From Pseudonocardia halophobica (GTDB lineage Bacteria; Actinomycetota; Actinomycetes; Mycobacteriales; Pseudonocardiaceae), in NCBI RefSeq assembly GCF_027922425.1, contig NZ_BSFQ01000041.1, positions 1-64,000 on the forward strand: a DNA stretch of 64,000 nucleotides, given 5' to 3'. Below are positions 48,297 through 56,274 of the stretch, piece after piece. A program made the translations under genes and the position numbers. The stretch's first letter is position 1. Each line of letters begins with the position of its first letter. The notes below the pieces were generated by a model, which worked only from the letters and a program-made list of their open reading frames with translations, searched no databases and was not told where the DNA came from.

Positions 48297-49747
48297 CAGG
48301 AGGCCTCCTGCAGGCTGCGGGCGGTCGCGGGGGTGAAGCGCATGTCGCGGGTGAGGTCGGCGCGGGACATCTTGAGCGCGTCGGCCACGTAGTTCTGCTG
48401 CACGCGCCACGGCTCGCTCGTGCCCTGGCTCGGGAAGGCGTCGATCGAGCGCTGCACGTAGCCGGAGGTCAGGTCGAGCAGCGGGCGGCGCTCGGCCGAG
48501 GCGGGCGCGGTCGGGGCGGCCGCGGCGTAGCCGCGCTTCTCCATGTGGTTCAGCAGCCGGCAGACGTACCGCGACGACAGGTCGGCCCGCAGGGTCCAGG
48601 AGGCGTTCGTGTAGCCGATGCAGTAGGCCAGGTTCGGCACTCCGGAGAGCATCAGGCCGCGGTAGGAGAACGTGTCGCCGAGCGTCACGGGCTCGCCGTC
48701 GACGCCGATCTCGAGGCCGCCGAGGGGGAGCATGCGCAGCCCGGTCGCGGAGACCACGACGTCGGCCTCCAGCTCCTGCCCGGACTTCAGCAGGATCCCC
48801 TTCTCGGTGAACCGCTCGATGTGGTCGGTCACCACGGACGCGGAGCCGTCCCGGATCGACTCATAGAAGTCGCCGCCCGGCACCACGCACAGGCGCTGGT
48901 CCCACGGCTCGTAGCGCGGCGTGAAGTGCTCGTCGACGGCCTGCTCGTCGAGGAACCGCAGGGCGATCCCGCGCAGGACCTTCTTCACGACCTGGGGCCG
49001 GCGCCGGGCCAGCTGGTAGAAGCCCTGGGTGACGGCGATGTTCTTGGCCCGGACCAGCTTGTGGGCGAGCCCGGCGGGCAGCCGGCGACGCAGGGTGTCG
49101 GCGAGCTTGTCCGTCAGCGGCAGCGCGGTCAGGTAGGACGGCGAGCGCTGCAGCATCGTGACGTGCGCGGCCTTCTCCGCCATGGCCGGGATGAGGGTGA
49201 CGGCCGTAGCGCCGCTGCCGATCACGACCACCCGCTTGCCCGTGTGGTCGAGGTTCTCGGGCCAGGCCTGCGGGTGCACGAAGGTGCCCGCGTAGTCGGC
49301 GAGGCCGGGGAAGTCCGGCTGGTGGCCGCGCTCGTAGGAGTAGTAGCCGGCGCAGAGGTAGAGGAACCGGCAGGACCACGTGCCACGGGACGTCGTGACC
49401 GTCCACCGCGCGTCGTCCGACGACCAGGAGGCGCTCTGCACCGTGGTCCCGTAGTGGATGTGCCGGTCGATGCCCGCTTCGCGCGCGGTGTCGCGGATGT
49501 AGGTGCGGATGCTCTCGCCGTCGGCCATCGACTTCTCGCCGCGCCACGGCCGGAACGGGTAGCTCAGGGTGAACATGTCCGAGTCGGACCGCACGCCCGG
49601 GTAGCGGAACAGGTCCCAGGTGCCGCCCATGGCCTCGCGCTGCTCGAGGATCGCGTAACGGTCCCGCGGTCGCTCCTGCTGCAGCCGGTAGGCGGCGCCG
49701 ATGCCGGAGAGGCCGGCGCCGACGATCAGCACGTCGGTCTCGTTCAT
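48296..49747 (-). CDS. flavin-containing (Baeyer-Villiger-type, EthA-like) monooxygenase
   Basis: A 483-residue FAD/NADPH monooxygenase. FAD loop VLIVGAGLSGIGAAYRLQQE near the N-terminus, GGTWDLFRYPGVRSDSDM, the monooxygenase fingerprint YAGTFVHPQAWPE (Y where F is usual) and NADPH loop VVVIGSGATAVTLIPAMAEK support the class. Overall pattern resembles EthA, which oxidises ketones and thioamides. ATG 49747 follows AGGGGAGC. The frame is open to 49846, but upstream sequence is not conserved. Divergent from an AraC regulator that likely controls it. Confidence 0.9.
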   Translation of the reverse strand: MNETDVLIVGAGLSGIGAAYRLQQERPRDRYAILEQREAMGGTWDLFRYPGVRSDSDMFTLSYPFRPWRGEKSMADGESIRTYIRDTAREAGIDRHIHYGTTVQSASWSSDDARWTVTTSRGTWSCRFLYLCAGYYSYERGHQPDFPGLADYAGTFVHPQAWPENLDHTGKRVVVIGSGATAVTLIPAMAEKAAHVTMLQRSPSYLTALPLTDKLADTLRRRLPAGLAHKLVRAKNIAVTQGFYQLARRRPQVVKKVLRGIALRFLDEQAVDEHFTPRYEPWDQRLCVVPGGDFYESIRDGSASVVTDHIERFTEKGILLKSGQELEADVVVSATGLRMLPLGGLEIGVDGEPVTLGDTFSYRGLMLSGVPNLAYCIGYTNASWTLRADLSSRYVCRLLNHMEKRGYAAAAPTAPASAERRPLLDLTSGYVQRSIDAFPSQGTSEPWRVQQNYVADALKMSRADLTRDMRFTPATARSLQEAS

Positions 49748-49808
49748 GTCAGCTCCCCTTCGATGCTGGCGACCGGTCCCAGTGTCGTCGCCCGGCCCGG
49801 ACCCGCGC

Positions 49809-49845
49809 TTATCCCTGCGCGACAATGATTTATCCTCACGCGACA
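49809..49845. promoter_or_regulatory. tandem direct repeats, probable AraC operator
   Basis: Two 16-bp copies, TTATCCCTGCGCGACA (49809-49824) and TTATCCTCACGCGACA (49830-49845), differ at three bases and are phased by 21 bp, two helical turns. The second runs to the AraC start codon. Spacing and orientation are typical for AraC-family dimers controlling a divergent promoter. Confidence 0.7.
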
Positions 49846-50873
49846 TGGGGCCCGTGGTGCGCGCCGCGTCGTTGCGCGGCCTCCCCGCGCTGGTCGACGC
49901 GCTGGGTGGCGACTCCGCCGCGCTGCTCGCCCGGTTCGGGGTGACCCGCGAGGCCGTGTCGAGCGACGACGCCGTGATCGGCGTGCGCAGCGCCGGGCTG
50001 CTCCTGGAGACGGCGGCGGCCGAGCTCGGGCGGCCGGACCTCGGCCTGCTGCTCGCCGAGCGGCAGGACGCGGGGGTGCTCGGCCCGCTCGCCGTCGCGA
50101 TCGAGAACGCCCGGACCCTCGGCGAGGCCCTGGCCAGCGCGTCGCGCTTCCTGTTCGTGCACAGCCCGGCGCTGTCGATCGCGCAGGTCGCCGACCCCGA
50201 GGAGGTGCGCGGGGTGCTGGCGGTGCGCTACGGGGCGGCGGTCGACGGGGCCGCCGAGCCCCTGCCGCTCCCGCCGCAGGCCGCGGACCTCGGGCTGGGG
50301 CTGCTGCACCGGATCATCCTGCTCCTGCACGGCGGGCCGTACGGGCTGAGATCGGCGCACCTGGCCCATCCGCCACTCGTTCCGGTGACGCGTTACACCG
50401 ACTTCTTCGGCTCCGACGTCCGGTTCGAGCGGCCCGCCGCCGTGCTCCGGCTGCCCGCGGCGCTCACCGCGGCCCCGGTGGCCGGGGGCGATCGCCTGCT
50501 GCGCACCCTCGCACTGGACTACCTGGAGAGCCACTTCGCCGAGCCCGGGCAGACCGTGGCCGGACGGGTGCGGGGCGCGTTGGCCCGCTCGCTGGGGTCC
50601 GCCCCGCCGCAGGTCGCCGACGTGGCCCGGCTCCTGCGGCTGCACCCGCGCACCCTGCAGCGGCACCTCGCGGCCGAGGGCACCACCTTCGAAGCGGTGC
50701 TCGACGAGGTGCGCCGCGACGCCGCCCACCGCCTGATCACCACGACCGACCTGCCGTTCGCGCAGGTCACGGCGATGCTCGGGCTCGCGGCGCAGTCCGG
50801 GCTCACGCGCGCGGTGCGGCGGTGGTTCGGCACCACGCCCACCCGGCTCCGCGCAGGTCGGCGTGGGTCGTGA
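49845..50873 (+). CDS. AraC-family regulator (arabinose-binding-arm type N-terminus)
   Basis: A 342-residue regulator. The N-terminal ligand domain (about 1-190: RAASLRGLPALVDALGGDSA, LLAERQDAGVLGPLAVAIEN) matches the AraC 'arm' family common beside monooxygenase genes. The C-terminal double HTH has VADVARLLRLHPRTLQRHLA and TTDLPFAQVTAMLGLAAQSG, then FGTTPTRLR. Start ATG within an operator repeat. Its TGA lies inside a 39-bp palindrome. Confidence 0.9.
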   Translation: MGPVVRAASLRGLPALVDALGGDSAALLARFGVTREAVSSDDAVIGVRSAGLLLETAAAELGRPDLGLLLAERQDAGVLGPLAVAIENARTLGEALASASRFLFVHSPALSIAQVADPEEVRGVLAVRYGAAVDGAAEPLPLPPQAADLGLGLLHRIILLLHGGPYGLRSAHLAHPPLVPVTRYTDFFGSDVRFERPAAVLRLPAALTAAPVAGGDRLLRTLALDYLESHFAEPGQTVAGRVRGALARSLGSAPPQVADVARLLRLHPRTLQRHLAAEGTTFEAVLDEVRRDAAHRLITTTDLPFAQVTAMLGLAAQSGLTRAVRRWFGTTPTRLRAGRRGS

Positions 50874-50908
50874 GTGGCAACTGCCCCTCTAGGGGCAGTC
50901 GGCACTCA
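50870..50908. repeat. 39-bp palindrome, divergent copy (terminator-like dispersed repeat)
   Basis: Outer GTGAGTG/CACTCAC match the 40-bp family, while the inner stem is different (ACTGCCCCT/AGGGGCAGT) around a two-base CT loop; 17 of 19 pairs match. It holds the AraC stop codon and lies between convergent genes. Confidence 0.65.
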
Positions 50909-50912
50909 CGGA

Positions 50913-51311
50913 TCAGTGGGACGCGAAGAAGGTGTTGGCGCGGGCGTTCCAGAGCAGCAGCAGGATCACGATCCCGACGAGGATGCTGACCAGTGCCTGG
51001 GTGACGGTCGAGCCGCTGCCGACGGCGCTGATCGCCGCGATGCCGCCCGCGATCTGCAGGACCACGAGGATCGAGACCAGCAGCCGGGCCCCGTTGCCGC
51101 CGCGGCCGAGCCGGGACGCGACCGCGCCGGTGATCAGGCCGAGGATCACGTAGGCCACGCCGATCCCGACGAGCACGCCCGGCGTGAGCCCCGCGGCGCC
51201 GGCGGTCACGCTCCCCGCCACGATCAGCAGCAGTCCGCCCAGCACGGCGAGGACCGCGGAGACCCAGGTGAGCACGACCACCAGGGTGACGCTGCCGGGC
51301 CGATCGCTCAT
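50913..51311 (-). CDS. small multi-pass membrane protein
   Basis: A 132-residue protein with four hydrophobic helices: VTLVVVLTWVSAVLAVLGGL, LTPGVLVGIGVAYVILGLIT, LLVSILVVLQIAGGIAAISA and VTQALVSILVGIVILLLLWN. Ends with NARANTFFASH. It resembles generic DUF-type four-helix membrane proteins. ATG follows GAGGACGG. Function unknown; the frame open upstream to 51737 runs antisense to the CocE-type gene and is not used. Confidence 0.75.
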   Translation of the reverse strand: MSDRPGSVTLVVVLTWVSAVLAVLGGLLLIVAGSVTAGAAGLTPGVLVGIGVAYVILGLITGAVASRLGRGGNGARLLVSILVVLQIAGGIAAISAVGSGSTVTQALVSILVGIVILLLLWNARANTFFASH

Positions 51312-51432
51312 GTCGCCGTCCTCGTTGTCGTCGCCGTCGAGCGTCCGTCGGGAGATCCACGCTAGACCCGGCGCGCCGCGGGCCGCACCGGGCCGAACGG
51401 CCCGTCGGCGGATCGTGTCTAACCTCGGGGAC

Positions 51433-53097
51433 GTGCACCCCCTGCTGCGCGCGGCCGGGTCCCTGGCCGACCGCGCCCTCGGCCTGACCTCCCCGCCCGT
51501 CCCGTACGACCGCACCCGGGTCCACGTGCCGATGCCCGACGGCACCGTGCTCGTCGGCACCCGGTACCGGCCCTCCCGCACCGACGGCCCGCTCCCGGTG
51601 GTCCTGATCCGGGTCCCGTACGACCCGCGCTCGGCCGGCATCGTGTTCGCGGCCCCGCTGGCCCGCCGCGGCTTCCAGGTCGTGCTGCAGAGCACGCGCG
51701 GCACCTTCGGGTCCGGCGGCCACTTCCGGCCCTTCACCAGTGAGCGCGAGGACGGCCTCGCGACCGTCGCGTGGCTGCGCCAGCAGCCCTGGTGCGACGG
51801 CCGGATCGCGACGACCGGCGGCAGCTACCTCGGCTACACGCAGTGGGCCGTCGCGCCCTACGCCGACCCGCCGCTCACCGCGATGTCCCCGCACATCACG
51901 GCCGCCCGCATGACCGACACCTTCTACGCGCAGGGCGCTCCGGCGCTGCTCAACGCGCTCGCGTGGACCGCCATGATCGGGACCCAGGAGCGCGGCGGGA
52001 TCCCGCTGCTGCCGCACCCGATCCGGGCGGCGAAGCTCGGCAAGGCCCTGCGCCGGGTCCCGCTGCAGGCCGCGGACGTCGAGGTCGCCGGGGCTCCCGT
52101 GCCCTACTGGCGGGACTTCGTGGAGCACGCCGAGCCCGGCGACGGCTACTGGGACGCCACCTACGGCGAGTCGCCGGCCTTCGACCGCGAGGGCCCGGGC
52201 TCCCTCGCGAACATGCCCCCGGTCAGCATGGTCACCGGCTGGTGGGACCTGTTCGTCGCGGAGCAGATGCGGGACTACCGGGCGCTGCGCGCGGCCGGGG
52301 TGCCGGCGCGGATCGTCGTCGGGCCCTGGCTGCACGGGGCCCTCGAGGAGGTCCGGACCAGCCTGCGGACGGACGTCGCGTGGCTGGACCACCACCTGCG
52401 CGGCGGCCCCGAGCCCGAGGGCGCGCCGGTGCGGCTGTTCCTCCAGCAGGCCGACCAGTGGCTGGAGTTCGAGGAGTGGCCGCCGCCCGCGACCGCCCGG
52501 GAGGTCCACCTGCAGGCCGCGGGCCGGCTGGGGGAGGAGCCGGGGACGGGCGTGAGCACCTACGTCTACGACCCGGCGGACCCCACGCCGAGCATCGGCG
52601 GGCCGCTGCTGCAGCCGCCGGGCGAGCAGATCGACCAGTCCCCGGTCGAGGCCCGGGCGGACGTGCTGGTGTTCACCGGGGACCCGCTGCCCGCCGATCT
52701 CGACGTGGTCGGGCCGGTCACGGCGGTCGTGCACGTCCGGCCCGAGCTGGACCACGCGGACGTCTTCGTCCGGGTCTGCGACGTCGACGAGCGCGGCGTC
52801 TCCCGCAACGTCGTCGACGGCATCCGGCGGCTGGACCCGCGGACCGTGCCCGCCCCGGACGTCACGGCGGGGGAGGACGGCGTGCTCGCCGTCGGGATCG
52901 AGCTGTTCCCCACGGCGTACCGGTTCCGGGCCGGGCACCGGCTGCGGGTGCAGGTCGCCGGTGGCGCCTTCCCGCGGTTCGCCCGCAACGTCGGCACCGG
53001 CGAGCCGTTCGGCGTCGCGACCCGCGGCAAGCCCGGCGCCGTCGAGGTGCTGCACGACGCCGCCCACCCGTCGCGGATCGTCCTGCCCGTCCTGTGA
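51433..53097 (+). CDS. CocE/NonD family hydrolase (X-Pro dipeptidyl-peptidase S15-like)
   Basis: A 554-residue alpha/beta hydrolase with esterase or peptidase activity. RVPYDPRSAGIVFAAPLARR and the catalytic GGSYLGYTQWAVAP (nucleophile Ser near residue 130) begin the catalytic domain. GWWDLFVAEQ carries the Asp, and GPWLHGALEE the His. The C-terminal jelly-roll domain (about 330-550, FRAGHRLRVQVAGGAFPRFA) is typical of S15 enzymes. The GTG start is supported by domain start; no signal peptide. TGA falls inside palindrome copy 3. Confidence 0.87.
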   Translation: MHPLLRAAGSLADRALGLTSPPVPYDRTRVHVPMPDGTVLVGTRYRPSRTDGPLPVVLIRVPYDPRSAGIVFAAPLARRGFQVVLQSTRGTFGSGGHFRPFTSEREDGLATVAWLRQQPWCDGRIATTGGSYLGYTQWAVAPYADPPLTAMSPHITAARMTDTFYAQGAPALLNALAWTAMIGTQERGGIPLLPHPIRAAKLGKALRRVPLQAADVEVAGAPVPYWRDFVEHAEPGDGYWDATYGESPAFDREGPGSLANMPPVSMVTGWWDLFVAEQMRDYRALRAAGVPARIVVGPWLHGALEEVRTSLRTDVAWLDHHLRGGPEPEGAPVRLFLQQADQWLEFEEWPPPATAREVHLQAAGRLGEEPGTGVSTYVYDPADPTPSIGGPLLQPPGEQIDQSPVEARADVLVFTGDPLPADLDVVGPVTAVVHVRPELDHADVFVRVCDVDERGVSRNVVDGIRRLDPRTVPAPDVTAGEDGVLAVGIELFPTAYRFRAGHRLRVQVAGGAFPRFARNVGTGEPFGVATRGKPGAVEVLHDAAHPSRIVLPVL

Positions 53098-53133
53098 GTG
53101 GCAATAGTCGCTCTGGCGACTATTGCCACTCAC
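53094..53133. repeat. 40-bp palindrome, copy 3 (terminator-like dispersed repeat)
   Basis: Arms GTGAGTGGCAATAGTCGC (53094-53111) and its exact complement (53116-53133), loop TCTG. Compared with copies 1-2, one G-to-A in the left arm is matched by C-to-T in the right arm, so pairing is preserved. It follows the CocE-type hydrolase. Confidence 0.75.
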
Positions 53134-53146
53134 GAGCCACATCCCT

Positions 53147-53178
53147 GCCGGACCGGCACGTTCTCGTGCCGGTCCGGC
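53147..53178. promoter_or_regulatory. hairpin/operator upstream of XRE-cupin gene
   Basis: Perfect 14-bp arms GCCGGACCGGCACG and CGTGCCGGTCCGGC around TTCT, 11 bp before the ATG. It may be a second terminator for the CocE-type gene or an operator of the XRE protein; it would fold in the mRNA next to the start codon. Confidence 0.5.
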
Positions 53179-53189
53179 ATGCTGGTGGA

Positions 53190-53768
53190 ATGGACGACGA
53201 GCTGGAGGCGGTGCTCGCCGGGGTCGGCCCCCGGCTGCGCGCGCTGCGCACGCACCGGCAGATGACCCTGGCCGAGCTGTCCGGCGAGACCGGCATCTCC
53301 GAGAGCACCCTGTCCCGGCTGGAGAGCGGCGGGCGGCGGCCCAACCTGGAGCTGCTGCTCCCGCTCGCCCGGGCGTACGGCGTGCCGCTCGACGAGCTGG
53401 TCGGCGCGCCGCAGACCGGCGACCCGCGGGTGCACCTCAAGCCGGTGCACCGCTCAGGGCGCACCTTCGTGCCGCTGACCCGCCGGGCGGGCGGCCTGCA
53501 GGCGTTCAAGATGATCTGTCCGCCGAGCCGGGACGAGCAGCCGGACCCGCGGACGCACGAGGGCTACGAGTGGCTCTACGTGCTGGAGGGCCGGTTGCGG
53601 CTCGTGCTCGGCGACCGCGACCTGGTGCTGAAGCCGGGTGAGGCCGCCGAGTTCGACACGCACGTGCCGCACTGGTTCGGCAGCGCCGACGAGCGGCCCG
53701 TCGAGCTGTTGTCGCTCTTCGGGACGCAGGGCGAGCGCGCCCACGTCCGCGCCCGCGCGGGCCGTTGA
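53190..53768 (+). CDS. XRE-family regulator with cupin domain
   Basis: A 192-residue protein. The N-terminal HTH_3 domain (residues about 14-68) contains LRALRTHRQMTLAELSGETG, then ISESTLSRLESGGRRPNLE. The C-terminal cupin (about 115-180) has HEGYEWLYVLEGRLRLVLGD, then LKPGEAAEFDTHVPHWFGSA. Such proteins sense a small molecule and control nearby metabolism, sometimes the adjacent hydrolase. ATG 53190 fits the family N-terminus. Confidence 0.9.
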   Translation: MDDELEAVLAGVGPRLRALRTHRQMTLAELSGETGISESTLSRLESGGRRPNLELLLPLARAYGVPLDELVGAPQTGDPRVHLKPVHRSGRTFVPLTRRAGGLQAFKMICPPSRDEQPDPRTHEGYEWLYVLEGRLRLVLGDRDLVLKPGEAAEFDTHVPHWFGSADERPVELLSLFGTQGERAHVRARAGR

Positions 53769-53804
53769 CTCCTCACAGCGGACTCCCTCACGCGGTGAGG
53801 AGTC
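53767..53804. terminator. hairpin after XRE-cupin gene
   Basis: Perfect 10-bp arms GACTCCTCAC (53767-53776) and GTGAGGAGTC (53795-53804) with an 18-base loop, beginning inside the XRE stop codon. It is 62 bp before the globin gene, so it probably limits read-through. Confidence 0.55.
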
Positions 53805-53866
53805 GGTGACGGCCGGCTCTCCGATGCGTCATTCGGAGGCAACGGCTGGTCCGTAGAACACCGCAC

Positions 53867-54253
53867 GTGACTTCTTCCCGAACCACCATCTACGAGTCCC
53901 TCGGCGGCGCGGACGCGGTCGCCGCCGCCGTCGACCGGTTCTACGAGCGCGTGCTGGGCGACCCCGCGCTCGTCGGCTACTTCACCGACATCGACATGAA
54001 GCGGCTCAAGGCCCACCAGCGCAGCTTCATCGCGGCCGCGATCGGCGGCCCCGAGCTCTACGCGGGGCGCCCGATGAAGGAGGCGCACGCCCGCTTCCGC
54101 ATCCAGCCGGCGCACTTCGACCTGGTCGTCGGCCACCTCGTGGCCACGCTGACCGAGCTCGGCGTGCCGGCGGAGACCATCGGCACCATCGGCGAGACCC
54201 TCGCCCCGCTCAAGGCGGACATCGCCCCGCCGGAGAACGCGCTCGCCTCCTGA
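53867..54253 (+). CDS. glbN: group 1 truncated hemoglobin (TrHbN)
   Basis: A 128-residue 2-on-2 globin that binds oxygen and detoxifies nitric oxide. TIYESLGGADAVAAAVDRFY is the A/B helix start, followed by LVGYFTDIDMKRLKAHQRSF and GRPMKEAHARFRIQPAHFDL, holding the proximal-His region (KEAH). Conserved Gly-Gly motifs and the length agree with TrHbN. GTG start with a weak ribosome site. It converges on a small membrane protein gene. Confidence 0.9.
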   Translation: MTSSRTTIYESLGGADAVAAAVDRFYERVLGDPALVGYFTDIDMKRLKAHQRSFIAAAIGGPELYAGRPMKEAHARFRIQPAHFDLVVGHLVATLTELGVPAETIGTIGETLAPLKADIAPPENALAS

Positions 54254-54292
54254 CCCGGCCCGGCCGGGTTCAGCAGCGAGCCCGGCCCCGTC

Positions 54293-54466
54293 TCACCCCG
54301 GGACGTACCGGCACATCGCCACCGAGACGGCGACGAGGGCCAGCACGAACAGCAGCGCGCCGATCTCCCGCCACCCGCCGCCGAACGCCCGGCGGATCAG
54401 CGGTGGCCGTGGGGGATCGGGCTCCGGCACGGTGTCGCGGGGCGGCTCGCCGGGTTCGCGCGCCAT
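54293..54466 (-). CDS. small single-pass membrane protein (57 residues)
   Basis: A short protein with a polar, Pro-rich N-terminus (MAREPGEPPRDTVPEPDPPR) and one C-terminal membrane helix (EIGALLFVLALVAVSVAMCR). The ATG has an excellent ribosome site, GGAGG, seven bases upstream, which is the main support; in-frame upstream sequence to 54589 is disregarded. Not recognised. The globin gene ends 39 bp away on the other strand. Confidence 0.55.
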   Translation of the reverse strand: MAREPGEPPRDTVPEPDPPRPPLIRRAFGGGWREIGALLFVLALVAVSVAMCRYVPG

Positions 54467-54616
54467 GACGACCTCCGACCACTCGCAGGGCCCCGCCGTC
54501 GTCAGTCTCGTCCACCTCGTCCGGGTGCACCAGACCGTCGACCGCGGGTGCCGGCCGATCGGTGGCGTCCCGGGAACGGGGAGCGGCACCGACCGGCCGG
54601 CGAGGAGCGGATCAGG

Positions 54617-55414
54617 TCAGACGGAGTAGCGGCAGAGGGTCTCCCCGCCGTCGACCTTGATCAGGTCGCCGTGGATGTAGCTGGACTCGTCGCTGGCCAG
54701 GAACACCGCGAGGTTCGCGATGTCCTCGACCTCGCCCCACCGCTTGAGCGGGATGGACTCGGTGAAGACCTGGTCGAAGTCCTTGTCGTCGAACAGCTCG
54801 CGGGTCAGCGAGGTCTTCGCGTAGGTGGGGCAGATGCCGTTGACCCGGATCTTGTCCTGGCCGTACTCGATCGCCAGGCACCGGGTCAGGTTGGCCTGGG
54901 CCCCCTTGGAGATGTTGTAGACCGACTGGTTGGGGTGGCCCTGCAGGCCGGCGGTGGAGACGAGGTTGATGATCACGCCGCCGTCGCCCTGCGCGAGGAA
55001 CTGCTTGATCGCCTCCTGCGCACCGAAGAAGGTGCCCTTGGCGTTGACGTCGAAGCAGACGTCGAGGTCCTCCTCGCTGAACTCGTGCAGGCGCTTCCCG
55101 TTCCGGTAGACGCCGGCGTTGTTGACCATGACGTCGAGCCGGCCGAACGTCTCGACGGTCCGGGCGACGAGGTTCGCGACCTGGTCCGACTTCGTGACGT
55201 CGGCACCCACGTAGACGGCCCGGCCGCCGGCCTTCTCGACGGCCTCGACCGTGGTGAGGTTCCCGTCGGTCTCGAACCCGCCGGTGTTGGGCTTCTCGTG
55301 GACGTCCGAGACCACGACCTTCGCGCCCTCCCGGGCACAGGCGACGGCGATGCCGCGGCCGAACCCGGACGCGGAGCCGGTGACGATGACGACCTTGTCC
55401 TGCAGACGAGCCAT
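54617..55414 (-). CDS. short-chain dehydrogenase/reductase
   Basis: A 265-residue classical SDR. Cofactor loop TGSASGFGRGIAVACA (about residues 12-27), NNAG in MVNNAGVYRN, catalytic Ser in INLVSTAGLQG, and Tyr/Lys in YNISKGAQ are present. DVH after the second beta-strand suggests NAD preference. It is the last gene of a three-gene unit (hydrolase, SDR, SDR). About 41% of residues visibly match the next SDR, so they are paralogues. Substrate alcohol unknown. Confidence 0.92.
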   Translation of the reverse strand: MARLQDKVVIVTGSASGFGRGIAVACAREGAKVVVSDVHEKPNTGGFETDGNLTTVEAVEKAGGRAVYVGADVTKSDQVANLVARTVETFGRLDVMVNNAGVYRNGKRLHEFSEEDLDVCFDVNAKGTFFGAQEAIKQFLAQGDGGVIINLVSTAGLQGHPNQSVYNISKGAQANLTRCLAIEYGQDKIRVNGICPTYAKTSLTRELFDDKDFDQVFTESIPLKRWGEVEDIANLAVFLASDESSYIHGDLIKVDGGETLCRYSV

Positions 55415-55438
55415 GTCGTGCCTTCCTCTCCGAACGGA

Positions 55439-56236
55439 TCAGGGCGCCGTGTAGCCGCCGTCGATGGTGACCATCGATCCCGTGGCCCAGCGGGAGTCGT
55501 CGCAGGACAGGAAGACCGCGGCCTTGGCGACGTCCTCGGCGGTGCCCAGCTCGGGCCAGGGCGACTTCGAGTGGAGGACCTCGTTCAGCTCCGGGTCGTC
55601 CAGGAACGGGCGGACCATCGCGGTGGCCAGGAAGCCGGGACAGATCGCGTTCACGTTGATCCGCTCCGGCGCGAAGTCCACGGCGAGCTGGCGGGTCAGG
55701 TTGACCACCGCGCCCTTGGCGGCGCAGTAGGCCGGCTCGGCCGCGAGCCCGACGAGACCGCCGATCGAGGCGATGTTCACGACGCGGCCGCGGGAGCCGT
55801 CGACCGGCTCCTGGGTGAGCATCTGGCGGATGGCGAACTTGCAGCCCAGCCACACGCTCTTGCCGTTGACCGCCATCGTGCGGTCGTACTCGTCCTCGGT
55901 CTCGTCGACGATGGTGTGCAGGCCGGTGAAGATGCCGGCGTTGTTCACCATGACGTCGAGCCGGCCGAAGCTGCTGACCGCGGCGTTCACCAGGTTCTCG
56001 ACGGCGGCGTAGGCCGCCGCGTCGGCCTCGACGTACTCGGCCTTGCCGCCGCGGGCGCGGATGACGTCGTCGGTCGGGGTGTGGATGTCGCCCTCGTAGC
56101 CGCCCTCGCGGGCCTCGCGACGGATGTCGGAACAGACGACCGACGCGCCCTCCGCCGCCAGCGCGAGCGCGATCGCCCGCCCGTTGCCGGAGCTGGAGCC
56201 GGTGACGACGGCGACCTTGTCCTGCAGTTTGCCCAT
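55439..56236 (-). CDS. short-chain dehydrogenase/reductase
   Basis: A 265-residue SDR. Cofactor loop TGSSSGNGRAIALALA (about residues 12-27), NNAG at 98-101, catalytic Ser in VNIASIGGLVG, and Tyr170/Lys174 in AYCAAKGA. Same size and similar sequence to the following SDR, so gene duplication is likely. The start ATG follows GGACCTCCCGG-type sequence, with GGAGG close by on the coding strand. Confidence 0.92.
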   Translation of the reverse strand: MGKLQDKVAVVTGSSSGNGRAIALALAAEGASVVCSDIRREAREGGYEGDIHTPTDDVIRARGGKAEYVEADAAAYAAVENLVNAAVSSFGRLDVMVNNAGIFTGLHTIVDETEDEYDRTMAVNGKSVWLGCKFAIRQMLTQEPVDGSRGRVVNIASIGGLVGLAAEPAYCAAKGAVVNLTRQLAVDFAPERINVNAICPGFLATAMVRPFLDDPELNEVLHSKSPWPELGTAEDVAKAAVFLSCDDSRWATGSMVTIDGGYTAP

Positions 56237-56274
56237 GTCCGGGAGGTCCTTCCGTGGCGTGGTCGGATGATCGA

